A stretch of 64,000 nucleotides of DNA from Bactericera cockerelli (Eukaryota > Arthropoda > Insecta > Hemiptera > Triozidae): assembly GCA_024516035.1 (NCBI GenBank), contig CM044964.1, positions 17,365,084 to 17,429,083 of the forward strand, in the 5' to 3' direction. Under the pieces are notes generated by a model, which was not told where the DNA came from, made no database searches, and saw nothing but the letters and a program-made list of their open reading frames with translations. The position numbers and the translations under genes were made by a program. Positions 54,746 through 64,000 of this stretch are shown piece after piece (positions within the stretch are counted from its first letter, which is position 1; the number at the start of each line of letters is the position of its first letter).

Positions 54746-55375
54746 AAAAAAAGGAGTCAGGTGGGTGTGTGTAATGAAATTTTCCAATTCTCATTTAAAA
54801 AATCTAGCATAATAATATCCATAGTTTACAAACTAATATCAAGTTCAAACTATGAATCCATCGTCAATGTTAATGAAGTTTGAAATGGCGCATACTAGGA
54901 ATTTTATTGGATAGAAAATTTCAATCATTCTGCAGGAGTTTTCAATTTATAAGGCACTAGAAGTTAAGCAACCCTACTGAGCCTAACTAGATACATAGCC
55001 AGAGGGAACCGTAGTGGATGTGGGGGGGAGGAGGGGGGTGAAGATTTGGGCGGGGGAAGGTGGATGTTCGGGGGGAGGGGGGGGGGGGGAAGTAGGTATA
55101 AAACAAAAGCCGTAAAGAACCCACTATTTATACAGACGTTCATTTTTTATACAGGGTAATGTTCAAGACTTTTTTTTAATTAGATTTTAACGTCGCTTTC
55201 AACTGCAATACGACGGGAGTGTTACTCTCCATTAGGTACTAGTAGATCACGCTATTAAAGTACCTTTTTCTCTTTGAGCATATTTCTTACCCCCGTAATC
55301 TTGAGTTCAAGAGCGGAAAAATATTATGCTTGTAATAAGTTACACTAAGCAAAAGGTCCCAATATTTGGTAGGTA
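54746..55375. other. AT-rich DNA with a G-rich patch (55018-55092)
   Basis: The G-rich patch has several runs of three to nine G and could form G-quadruplexes. 55185-55240 contains the complement of the gaaagcgacgttaaa and gggagtaacac words of F5-type tails (degenerate, minus). No gene seen. Confidence 0.5.
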
Positions 55376-55580
55376 TTACTCCGTGGTGCAACGGTTGTGA
55401 CTACTGCGCAGAGTCCAGAGATCTTGAGTTCGATCCCCGGTCGGAGCAGACTTTTCACACAAAAAATTCTGTTCCCATTTCCGGCCCTACCCAGGCTGGG
55501 TGAGGTTAATGTGGGTAGCTGGTACGATCCTCAGCGAATGGAGGGTAAAACCCCCGTCCAAATCAGGGTGTTAATTCTAA
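55376..55580 (+). repeat. F5 tRNA-derived SINE, copy 3
   Basis: tactccgtggtgcaacggtt, cttgagttcgatccccggtc, atttccggccctacccaggc, tgggtgaggttaatgtggg, cagcgaatggagggtaaaac. Confidence 0.93.
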
Positions 55581-55587
55581 TATAATC

Positions 55588-55700
55588 GTTGGTGTTAGGA
55601 AGCCGTAAAAAATGTGCCACAACCAACCAAACGCAACCATGAGGTTGAACAATCCCGACCCCAAGTAGTTTGGGAAAAAGCAAAGTAAAAGAAGAAGAAG
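55588..55700 (+). repeat. Dispersed 3'-tail repeat, copy 4
   Basis: ttggtgttaggaagccgtaa, aaaatgtgccacaaccaacc, aacaatcccgaccccaagta, gtttgggaaaaagcaaagta, then gaagaagaag. It directly follows the F5 SINE, so it may be the true F5 3' end or a separate retroposon. Confidence 0.65.
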
Positions 55701-55848
55701 AATGACTGGAAAATCATGCCTGAATTTTTTAACAAGATTACATTTTGTTTTTATAATGAATTTTATAATCATACGGCTGTTAGTTGAGTTGATTGTCCAC
55801 TTTTTCAAGGTCTGCTAACGCAAATCAAAAACAAAACGCTCGCTTTAA

Positions 55849-56064
55849 CACGTATGAGACGGCGTGCCCACCGGTGGGTCACGTTTTTTTTCAATTTTCC
55901 TTGTAACGTGACCCACCGGTGGGCACAGGTAATGCAATTTTTAATATATTTTTGTACTCGCCCGTCCCAATTTTTTTTTGTTGTTGTCATATTTGGAACA
56001 CATACCCTAATTTGAAGCCGTCCCAGCGTACAAACTATAGAAAATAGGACCCGTCTCATACGTG
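55849..56064. mobile_element. 216-bp piggyBac-like MITE with TTAA duplications
   Basis: TTAA at 55845-55848 and 56065-56068. Termini CACGTATGAGACGG and its complement. The left part holds an inverted pair of the palindromic word gacccaccggtgggcac, giving a strong hairpin (about 55868-55926). No coding capacity. The CAC-TATGAGACG end resembles CACTTAGACGACC of the MITE at 6852. Confidence 0.88.
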
Positions 56065-56068
56065 TTAA

Positions 56069-56514
56069 CCTGCACCGTACCCTATATAGACAAACATATC
56101 ATAACGGGCTTTATACAAAGGCATATATTTGCCTTTTTTTTGCACGAAAGTTATTTTAGAAGCTCGGGGATTCTGAGGGATTTGCATGTAAAACTCTGTT
56201 TGTTTAGCGTTTTTTAACGTTCGAAATCCCAGAATCCCTGAAATATTTTTTACTAATCATGTGTATGAGGAAAGTTGTGCTTTTGGAAACAAACATTCTG
56301 TGAAATCACAGAGATAATATTTATGAGTTGTTTTATTTGTGTATTTCAGTATTTCCAAGGCGACAAAATACATAAAAACTATATTTATTTACCGCTATAT
56401 AAGCAGGCGTTATCGGAGGCGTTCACCGCAAAACGACCGTTTCGAATGATCAATATAATATAAATTAAAGAGAAAATTTAAAGTTTTTTTTGTTGACTTT
56501 TGTTACCATTTTAA
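56069..56514. other. AT-rich DNA with a gapped inverted repeat
   Basis: ggggattctgagggattt (56164) and gaaatcccagaatccctga (56223) form an imperfect inverted repeat about 40 bp apart. No gene supported. Confidence 0.5.
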
Positions 56515-56727
56515 GAGAATCTAATGGACTAACTGCTAACACTCTTAGATAATAATTATAATCTAATGGTACTTGTATGGTACTAGAGAATCTAATGGAC
56601 TAACTGCTAACACTCTTAGATAATAATTATAATCTAATGGTACTTGTATGGTACTAGAGAATCTAATGGACTAACTGCTAACACTCTTAAATAATAATAA
56701 TATAATCCAATGGTACTTGTATGGCCC
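56515..56727 (+). repeat. 71-bp tandem repeat, three copies
   Basis: gagaatctaatggactaact starts at 56515, 56586 and 56657. The first two units are almost identical; the third differs in its final part. Confidence 0.92.
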
Positions 56728-57560
56728 GGGTTTAGACCTTACACGCAAGTGTTTCTGTCTGGATGATAGGTATCATGAAAAACAATATTAGCATAAATAT
56801 AGTCTCATTTACAGGAGAGCGACGTTCTAACCCCAGAAGAAAATATTATCCACGAGCCTTTTGTCCACAACTTCACACTTTATTTATCTATTAGGTATGA
56901 GATTGCCCATTTTTTTCGGCATCTTACAAAAGTGTGTTAAAATGAAATAAAAAACTGAAGATAGCTTATAAACTTTACGTTTGTCAGGGTTTCACTGAAA
57001 ACCCTGCAACCAGGTCAGATGATACGTCCACAACTCTCAACCTGTTCAACAGGTAGTCCTGTGTTAGCAGCAGGGAGTGTACTCGTAATTAAACATGGGA
57101 TTTCTTGGTTACCTAATTCTTGAATTAGTTTTACGTTTCGCAAACTTTTTGGGTTTCCTTCTTGAACACTCACAACTTCTCTTGTTTTTCTTTGCCCTCC
57201 AAACAAACAGTTTCCTCCTACTCAGCCCCCCCCCCCCCCCCTCTCAGCACTTCTCCTCCTGCTCTCTTCCCCCTCCTCCACCCCTCTCTGCCTCCTCCTC
57301 TTTCTGTTCCTATAGTATTCTTCCTCCTCCTCCTATACTCTTCTGCCTCCTCCTCCTCCTCCTCTACTCCCCCTCCTCCACTCCTCTCTTCCTCCTCCTC
57401 TTTTTGTTCCTATAGTCTCCTCCTCCTCCTATACTCTTCTGCCTCCCCTCCTCCTCCTCACCCTCCTCCTCCCCCGCCTCCACCCCTCTCCTCCTCCTCC
57501 TATACTCTTCAGCCTCCCCCTCCTCCCACTAATCCTTCAACTCCATCGCCTACGAAAGCA
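56728..57560. repeat. Intergenic DNA then CCT-rich tract (57190-57540)
   Basis: The CCT/CTC tract keeps 106- and 197-aa frames open; these are compositional (Pro/Ser runs). 56995-57010 repeats aaaaccctgcaaccagg, also seen at 30809-30825. Confidence 0.75.
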
Positions 57561-58200
57561 ACAATATTTACACAGCGAGTACGTACGTTTGTTTATTATA
57601 AAATCAAGCAGCAGCTGTCGTTATTGTTGATGGTAATATTGGTTTTGCTTTTGGTTTATTGTTGCTATGATTGTAGCGGCGTAGCCCATTTTGGAAATGT
57701 CCCTTTTGGGAATTTTACCAACATATCCCACCGCTGTCAGATTTTTCCCCCCTAAAAGTACAACAGCTGATATTGTACCTACTTCAAGGGGCTTTTAATG
57801 TAAAAAACTGTAAAATGAAATTAAATACATTCCTTCTTTCCTAGTAGCTTACAGTACCAATATATTATTTTAATATTAAAAAATAATTATAACAGCTCTC
57901 ATAATCTTTTTATTATAAGTCATAATTCTTTAGTTAGTTATTATTGGTATAATATGTTTGTATGTAGGTATGTCTGTATACCTGTTTTACATTCCTCTTG
58001 GGAGAATATTCCCTAGATTATTTTAAAGGGAATCACGGATTTCCTTGTTAAAACTGGATGTGGTAAATTTTAAGCTCCTAAAGACTCAGTTGCTATTCGT
58101 ATATTGTATCTCTGGCAGTGTCCGACAATCTCTGTGATCTAGAGTGGAAAATTAAGATGTTTTCACTAATTCTATGTAAGACATGACAACACAGGATAAT
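57561..58200. other. AT-rich DNA, no gene seen
   Basis: No exon or repeat partner recognised. Confidence 0.5.
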
Positions 58201-58560
58201 CTTTTTATCCTTTTTTCTCTCTTCCTCTCTTTCTCAATTTATTTATCTTTCTCTAGCTCTTTTTCTTTTTCTTCCTCTTTCTCTTTCTCTTCTCTTCTCC
58301 CCTCCCTCTCTCTCTCTCTATTTCTCTAAATTTCAGCCACCACAACTATTTCTGCTACATTCTGCTTAGCAAATGAGCAAAACAGGAAACCGCCCTGGGA
58401 GTGGCCACAGGGTGTCACCAAAGTAAGTGCAAGTACCTGGCTATAGGGAGGCTAATAAGTTCAGCAGTGTGCAGGGTTTCAGTCCCACATGTATATTTAT
58501 TTAAAATACCTACGTATTATGAGATAAATACAGGTGATAGTAATTATTACAAAGGTATTT
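58201..58560. repeat. CT-rich tract and flanking DNA
   Basis: 58200-58330 is CT-rich. The rest contains nothing recognised. Confidence 0.6.
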
Positions 58561-58579
58561 GCACTACACTAGTTATACA

Positions 58580-58665
58580 TAGTATTGTTACAAGGGTTCG
58601 GTCCCCTGCTGAGAAGAAAATTATTTGTATTTACCTAAATATCCGGGGCCAGTCATACCTCGTGA
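58580..58665 (+). repeat. Fragment related to element B tRNA-like module
   Basis: caagggttcggtcccctgct, then ccggggccagtcatacctcg and tgaggaa match in order 33710-33785 of element B (gggttcgatccccttgaggg; tccggggtacactcatacct). Confidence 0.6.
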
Positions 58666-60337
58666 GGAAAAATAAGTAGTTTGAGTAACGATTAGTAGGT
58701 ATGAGTAACGATTAAAGGTTGCACTAAGAGCATTTAATGAAGTATATTTATGTATAGGAAAATCGCAATGCTGTGCTACGTGCTACACACTAAAGTTTTG
58801 ATGCATAATTGCACAAAAATAATATTCATACATATAGCTATACCATGCTTCTATCTTCTTTCTAAGATTTTCTAAAGTCACAGCCGACCCTGATTCTTTG
58901 ACACCATTTACAGATTTCAACAATACTGAAGGAATGTGACAGAGATAGAGAGAGAAATTCACTTTGCCAAAAATCTCTGGTATGTTGTCTTCCCCTCGCG
59001 ATGGCAACTTATGTTCGCCATCCCATACGGTGCATTCTCCTCGTTGCTCGCTTGTTTTTGCTGCAACATCACGGAGTTGGCAGCAGGGGGGGGGGGGGGA
59101 TCTGTCACCACGCTTTGCTGTTGTGAGAACGGTGCCAAAACGCCAAGTCAAGATTTCCGTGGGTGTTTTCCTTTTCCTTCTTCAGTTTGGTGACTGGGGG
59201 GGAGGGGGGGGAGGAAGGAGGTGGGGTGGGAGGGGATGGATGGGGTGGCAGGGGATAAGGAAGGAAGAGGTTGAGGTAAAGAAAGAGGGAGAGGAAAGGA
59301 GTAGGATGCACATTGAGAATGTATCTACATATTATGTATTTATTTAAATCTTGAACAGTTGTATGAGGAATAAATAAATATGTAGGTATGTATTGTATAT
59401 TACTAAACTTCTTGAAGTCTGATGTAGTCTAGTGTGCTCGGGCCATTTCTGCATACTTACTAAAGTTACTAGTAATAAGTAATGCTATAAATACAGGGTG
59501 AATCATAATTTCAACGCTCATAAAACTCGTCAATTGAAAAGGAGAACATTTTATGCAAAGTGATTTCGTCAGTTAGTTAGAATATGTCTAGGATTATGTC
59601 TATATCTAGGATTCAAATTTTGATGACTTACTTTTTCCCGACTCGAGTTTCGTCTATTTCATAGACATTATCATCAAGGGAACTGAAAAATGTTGGTGGT
59701 GAACTTTTTTTACCGACATTTTTCAGGAAAAAGAAAGTAATCAAAATTTGAATTCTAGACATAAGAATACTTCATTCAACGCGCCATCGACTTTGCCAAA
59801 AAAATCAATCTATGTCAAAAATGAGCCATATATTTTATTAATATTTTCTTTTTTTTTTTTTTGGCCAGTTCTGATCCAGTGTAATTTCATTATTCTTAAA
59901 AGTGTTTCCGAATCTCGTGCGAATTAAATTATCTCCTGATTTTTAAAACTTAAATATAACAATGTGTTTAAAAGATTTTTTCAAGGCCGCCAGGGCAATT
60001 ACAACCCCACCGCCACCACCCCCCAAAACGTTCATTCAAACCCCAAAAATAATTATCCAAATTTACAAAAAATGTTCAAAATAGGTAGAAAAAAACATTA
60101 AATCAAAATTTGCCGTATCTTTTAAAAAATAGCAAAATTACCTATATTATTTCAAAGACATAAAATATAGGACTACGCATTTCGAATTGAATTGAAATCA
60201 ATTGAATTCTAATGATTGGAATTTGAATTGAAGTTCGAAATAAAATGATATAATGCCATGTAATATTCATAAATCTGGTCAAGAAATCTCAAGGATAATT
60301 ATGTTTGAAACAAAATAAAAGAAAGTCGAAATAATGA
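58666..60337. other. Mixed intergenic DNA, no gene called
   Basis: 58783-59151 has a 122-aa minus-strand frame of balanced composition, without recognisable domain or splice borders. 59087-59100 and 59196-59260 are G-rich. 59496 has a TACAGGGTG-type end. 60000-60330 is AT-rich. Confidence 0.45.
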
Positions 60338-60700
60338 TATTCAATCCAATGTAAAGCTGTTCTAATATGATTGAAAGGATCTTCACCTATACCATCTAGT
60401 TTATATCATCTTGTACCATCAACAGTACAGGAAATGTCTCAGAAACAACTCTTGTAATAATGATGTTCAAACCAATGTAAAGCTGTTCTAATATGATTGC
60501 AAGGATGTTCACCTATACCATCTAGTTTGTATCATCTTGTACCATCAACAGTACCTACAGGAAATTTCTCAGAAACTCTTGTAAAACTGATGTTCAATCC
60601 AATATAAAGCTGTTCAAATATGATAACAAGGATCTTCACCTGTACCATCTAGTTTGTATCATCTTGTACCATCAACATCACAGGAAATGTCTCAGAAACA
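60338..60700 (+). repeat. About 126-bp tandem repeat, three copies
   Basis: Starts at the word tcaatccaatgtaaagctgt near 60341, 60466 and 60593. Common text includes atcttcacctataccatcta, gtttgtatcatcttgtacca and aggaaatgtctcagaaac. Confidence 0.92.
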
Positions 60701-61361
60701 ACTAAATGATAAAATTATATTAAATGCTGATCTCAAAGAATTTGTGAAAAGTGAATTTCAAACAGAAGCAGATCTTTCAAGTTCTGTGTAAATTTATGGA
60801 ACAATAAAAAATCACTTTGGTTTTCTAATGTAATTGACAAGTTCTATCAACCCTAGGATTTTGAACCTAGAACCCTGTATAAGTGGTGCTTTGTTAAGTT
60901 TGTCAGTGCAAGATATTTGTCAGATTGTCCCTCTCTACGAGATCAGATTATTATCCGGTTACAAAGTACGTATGTAAGCATAGTTTAAACAGTATAATTA
61001 CTATATAATTATTATAAGTTATTCAGTGCCTGAGTTTTACCTTTCAATTGCTGGAAATCGTACCTGCTACCCACATTAAAATTATCCAGAATAATTATGT
61101 AAGTAACGTACAGCTATGTATATAGCTGGCTTTAATGTGTCTAGGTACTACAAGTAGTAACTACTCATATACTTTTACTGTATACATAGTTATATCCATG
61201 TACTCGTACTTTACATGGCAAGTATGTAACTTACACAAGTTACATACTTAGCAACTTTACAACGGTAGAGAACAGTTTTCTCTGTTTTCCATGTTGCTTT
61301 TGCTTCTATACGTGAGGCTTTCCACAACAAATGAAATTAATTTTCCATTGTGCATACTCAC
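60701..61361. other. AT-rich DNA with F5 remnant (61030-61080, minus)
   Basis: gagttttacctttcaattgc, tggaaatcgtacctgctacc, cacatta is the complement of a degenerate F5 body. 61205-61250 has a short inverted repeat of aagtatgtaactt. No gene. Confidence 0.5.
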
Positions 61362-61457
61362 CCCCGCCTGCCCAGGGCTGCAGTGAAGTCTTGTACCGGT
61401 GGAGTTTTGGCTTGAGTATTGTTTCGTTCTTGTTGACTTACATTCGCATGAACTCAT
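61362..61457 (-). CDS. Possible first coding exon, unknown protein
   Basis: On the minus strand an ATG at 61457 opens 32 codons that end at 61362 exactly before a consensus donor GGGG|GTGAGTA. The peptide is Ser/Thr/Cys-rich (SCECKST, LHCSPGQAG). Nothing else supports it: no second exon could be found downstream (toward lower coordinates) and no family is recognised. It could equally be chance. Confidence 0.2.
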
Positions 61458-61614
61458 AATTTTGTGTGCAGTGCTGAATTTGAAATGGTAATGATGTTTT
61501 TAATAACGATACAGTGATGATGCTAATATGTACGTACGAGATTTATATAGCCCGAATAGGAGTTACAGTGAAAAACAAAATCCTACTTAAACGAACTTTA
61601 GCTGCTCAAATAAT

Positions 61615-61690
61615 ACGAAGCTGACGGCAGACTTTCAACCTGGACGCTGGTGGTTCGAGTCTCAAGCTCGGGAAATAATTTTGATATCAC
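61615..61690 (+). repeat. tRNA-like fragment
   Basis: gcagactttcaacctggacg, ctggtggttcgagtctcaag resembles the F4 head from the anticodon arm to the B-box, and a gatatcaca word follows as in F4. The 5' half is lost. Confidence 0.55.
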
Positions 61691-61740
61691 ACTGTAAGCT
61701 CAAATAATATAATTGAATCGGTCCAAAGAGAAAGAACCAA

Positions 61741-63399
61741 GATGAGGTAGAAGAATTTGTTCAGGATGAACTTTTAGAGGCAGTACTAGACATCAAGAAT
61801 AGGAAAGCACCAGGCTGGGATGTGATGAATGGAGAATTAGTGAAAAAAGCTTGCAGTGTGATGAATGATGAATGGTTGTGTATAATGAACATATGTTTGA
61901 AACTTAAATACTTCCCCAGACCTTGGAAAAAAGGAATTTTGAAAGCTATACTTAAAGCCAAAGACAAGGATCCTAAAGATATTAAATCTAGAAGACCACT
62001 TACAATGCTGCCAGAGCTGGGAAAAGTTTTTGAAAGAATCATAAAAAGAAAGATTGAGAACAAATGTGGACAGGGACTAATAAGTAATAATCAGTATGGT
62101 TTTGTTAAAGGGAGAGGGACTGTAGATTGCATTAGGAGGCTCATAGATGAAATTGACAACACTGCAGAAAGATATGTTGGATGCATCTTTTTAGACATTA
62201 AGGGCGCTTTTGACGGATTGTGGTGGCCTTCAGTATTTAGGGCTTGTAACCTGAAAAACATCCCCAAAAATTTAATTGATTTAATAGGAAGCTATCTAAA
62301 TGAAAGAAAAATTACAATGAAGACCACATTTACACAAGCTAACAAGTCTCTTAGCAAAGGCTGTCCACAAGGAAGCGTATTGGCTCCTTTTATATGGAAC
62401 ATTGTCCTGGACGAGCTTTTAGAAATGGATCTAGGATGTAGTATAATTGCCTATGCTGACGATATTTGTGTTATTGTGCGAGGAGATACCAGATATTCAT
62501 TGGTTGAAAAGGGTAGGCAGTCAATGGAAAAAATTGAAGGTTGGATGAACCAACAAAAATTGAAACTGTCGGTAGAAAAGTGCTCTTGGGTATTGATGAA
62601 AGGTAATTTAGTGAACCCTCCTTCTATTGGTAAAATATATGGTAAAAATATTAAGAGACAAGATGTTGTAAAATACCTTGGAATAATGATAGACAAGAAA
62701 AGAAATTACAGTGAACATATTAAATATGTTAGTCAGAAAATGAGAGTGCTGATGATGAGCCTGAGTAGGTATGTGAGACTGAAATGGGGAAAAGTGAGAG
62801 GTAGTATGAAGAAAATTTATGAAGGAGCTGTGATACCTATATGTACTTATGCATGTGAAGTATGGGGACACGTGATGAGAGTTAAACAGAAAGCAAAAAT
62901 AATGCTCTCTGGACAGAGGTTATGTGCCATTGCAATAACTGGTGCATATCGTTCCTTAAGTTTAGATGCCTCTCTTGTCCTGGCGACATGCATGCCCATT
63001 GACAAAGTTATAATGATCAAGAGAATGAGAGCCCTTGTAAAGAGAGGTGATTTGAGAATGGATGAAGGTGTGAGTATTGAGGAGTATGAAGAGAGACTGT
63101 ATGAACAAGAGATGAATGTATGGCAGGAAGAGTGGAACTCGTCAACAAAAGGTAGAGTGACACATGCATGGATTGAGAATATTAGAGAGTGGGAAAATAG
63201 CAATGATTTACATGTAAAGTTATTCAAAGGAGTAACCGAAATCCTCACTGGTCATGGAGAATATGCATATCATTTGCACAAGATAGGAAAGAGAGATTCA
63301 CCTCTCTGCAACTGTGGTGAAATAGATACACCTGTACATAGAATAGAAAACTGTCCTCTCTATATTGAGGAACAACTGATTCTTTTCCAAAAACGTTAG
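61741..63399 (+). CDS. Reverse transcriptase of a 5'-truncated R1-like non-LTR retrotransposon
   Basis: The frame is open from 61717 and shows homology from 61741 (KNRKAPGWDVM, the start of the RT region) to TAG at 63397-63399, about 552 residues without a stop; an internal ATG lies at 61822. Seen in order: SRRPLTMLPELGKVFERII; NQYGFVKGRGT; FLDIKGAFDGLWW (motif A, about 62185); KGCPQGSVLAPFIWN (motif B, about 62356); AYADD (catalytic aspartates, 62449-62463); KYLGIMID; a thumb with PICTYACEVWG; and a C-terminal CNCG...H...C motif (about 63306). There is no RNase H domain, as in the R1 clade. The endonuclease and ORF1 are absent, typical of 5' truncation on insertion. An A-rich tail follows. 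The copy cannot mobilise itself, but its RT region is intact to the eye. Confidence 0.93.
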   Translation, partial: DEVEEFVQDELLEAVLDIKNRKAPGWDVMNGELVKKACSVMNDEWLCIMNICLKLKYFPRPWKKGILKAILKAKDKDPKDIKSRRPLTMLPELGKVFERIIKRKIENKCGQGLISNNQYGFVKGRGTVDCIRRLIDEIDNTAERYVGCIFLDIKGAFDGLWWPSVFRACNLKNIPKNLIDLIGSYLNERKITMKTTFTQANKSLSKGCPQGSVLAPFIWNIVLDELLEMDLGCSIIAYADDICVIVRGDTRYSLVEKGRQSMEKIEGWMNQQKLKLSVEKCSWVLMKGNLVNPPSIGKIYGKNIKRQDVVKYLGIMIDKKRNYSEHIKYVSQKMRVLMMSLSRYVRLKWGKVRGSMKKIYEGAVIPICTYACEVWGHVMRVKQKAKIMLSGQRLCAIAITGAYRSLSLDASLVLATCMPIDKVIMIKRMRALVKRGDLRMDEGVSIEEYEERLYEQEMNVWQEEWNSSTKGRVTHAWIENIREWENSNDLHVKLFKGVTEILTGHGEYAYHLHKIGKRDSPLCNCGEIDTPVHRIENCPLYIEEQLILFQKR

Positions 63400-63541
63400 C
63401 AGTAACAACCATCATGTGGGGTTACCTATTCTGAAAAATCTTCTTAGGCTTCCTAATCTGGCTGATAAATTCAATGAATGGCGATGCTAACCCATTAATA
63501 ATAATTAATAATAAAAAAATAAAAATAAAAATAAAAAAAAA
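63400..63541 (+). other. 3' UTR and A-rich tail of the non-LTR element
   Basis: About 95 bp of untranslated sequence is followed from 63497 by taataataattaataataaa and A-rich repeats to 63541, the usual 3' end of a retroposed copy. No certain target duplication was found between its flanks. Confidence 0.8.
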
Positions 63542-64000
63542 GATTGTCTTTCTTTCTAATTTTATTGTTAACAGTTATTTGACTCCTGAGAAAGGAGAGG
63601 GGGAATTTGTGGCACCCCCGCTTCTTTGCCAGGAGACATATCTTATATTTTAATTAGAAAATATCATTTATATATTATATGCATATTATTTTAAGTATCT
63701 ATCTTTTACTTTTACATCTAAAATATGTATTCATCTACATGTTGAGAGAGGGAGGGAGACTCAGGCAGAGCCTTCCTCCCTCTGCCAATATCTGCCAAAA
63801 TGTGTTAAATTCTTGTATGATGGATCAACAAATTTTAGAATTAAATATGTATGCCGAGAAAGGCAGGGGCGATTATTCTTGTGATGATCACTCCTGGCTT
63901 TGCCGGAGGTCCAAATTTCGTGCTTTACTTTTTATTGTTCTATATCTATTAAACTTGTTGTTATTAATATTAAAATACATGATTTGAAAAAAAAAAGTAA
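63542..64000. other. AT-rich DNA, no gene seen
   Basis: A 102-aa frame at 63679-63987 has no recognisable domain. An imperfect inverted pair of gagggagg / cctccctc words lies at 63745-63782. Confidence 0.45.

Noticed and set aside
58783..59151. 122-aa minus-strand frame
   Set aside because: Balanced composition but no recognised domain, and G-run-adjacent translation (PPPP) suggests chance; left as unsupported.

Overview
This is a eukaryotic, repeat-dominated, AT-rich nuclear window, most likely from an insect. The evidence is spliceosomal introns with GT..AG borders and pyrimidine-rich acceptors, a Pol III tRNA gene with a T-run terminator, many tRNA-derived SINEs, and non-LTR retrotransposon sequence of the arthropod R1/jockey type. 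The abundance of GA/CT tracts and the hairpin-headed repeats recall planthopper (Hemiptera) genomes, but that is from memory and not proven here. No bacterial, phage or CRISPR signal is present.

Only two host genes are well supported. One is a tRNA-Glu(UUC) gene at 4604-4675 (-). The other is the 3' part of a protein gene on the + strand: three exons (21000-21165, 22188-22405, 24467-24957) whose splice phases join perfectly and encode about 290 residues of an unrecognised Cys-rich, heavily N-glycosylated, presumably secreted protein. Its 5' exons were not found. A weak possible first exon lies at 61362-61457 (-).

Layout: 1-230 is a 13-bp satellite. 1570-4115 is purine-rich low-complexity DNA. 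4.6-5.4 kb has the tRNA gene and a double CRE-like site. 6.7-14.5 kb is a string of SINEs and small TIR elements. 15665-16212 is a near-perfect foldback with 249-bp arms. 17.2-20.7 kb holds a 1.3-kb repeat (element B), a hAT end, and a retrotransposon 3' end split by a 1.3-kb TIR element (element A) with 8-bp target duplications. 21.0-25.2 kb is the protein gene, its introns filled with a hairpin-headed repeat, a 5S-derived SINE and a piggyBac-like element, and with a hAT MITE just after the stop. 26.5-28.3 kb is SINEs and a 147-bp satellite. 29.8-32.3 kb is TIR elements. 32.6-35.0 kb has inverted second copies of B and A. 35.0-35.9 kb is a 66-bp minisatellite. 37-44.8 kb and 47.3-54.4 kb are mainly GA/CT tracts. 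45.4-46.2 kb is a 30-bp higher-order minisatellite. 52.5-53.4 kb is the inverted partner of the 13-bp satellite. 55-61 kb is SINEs, a third piggyBac-like MITE and short tandem repeats. 61.7-63.5 kb is a 5'-truncated R1-like non-LTR element with a long open reverse transcriptase frame.

Most long open frames elsewhere are artefacts of tandem repeats whose period is a multiple of three or of stop-poor GA/CT tracts. The main biology is mobile elements inserting into and beside one another and into the introns and 3' end of one secreted-protein gene. All element names (A, B, F1-F7) are labels used only here.
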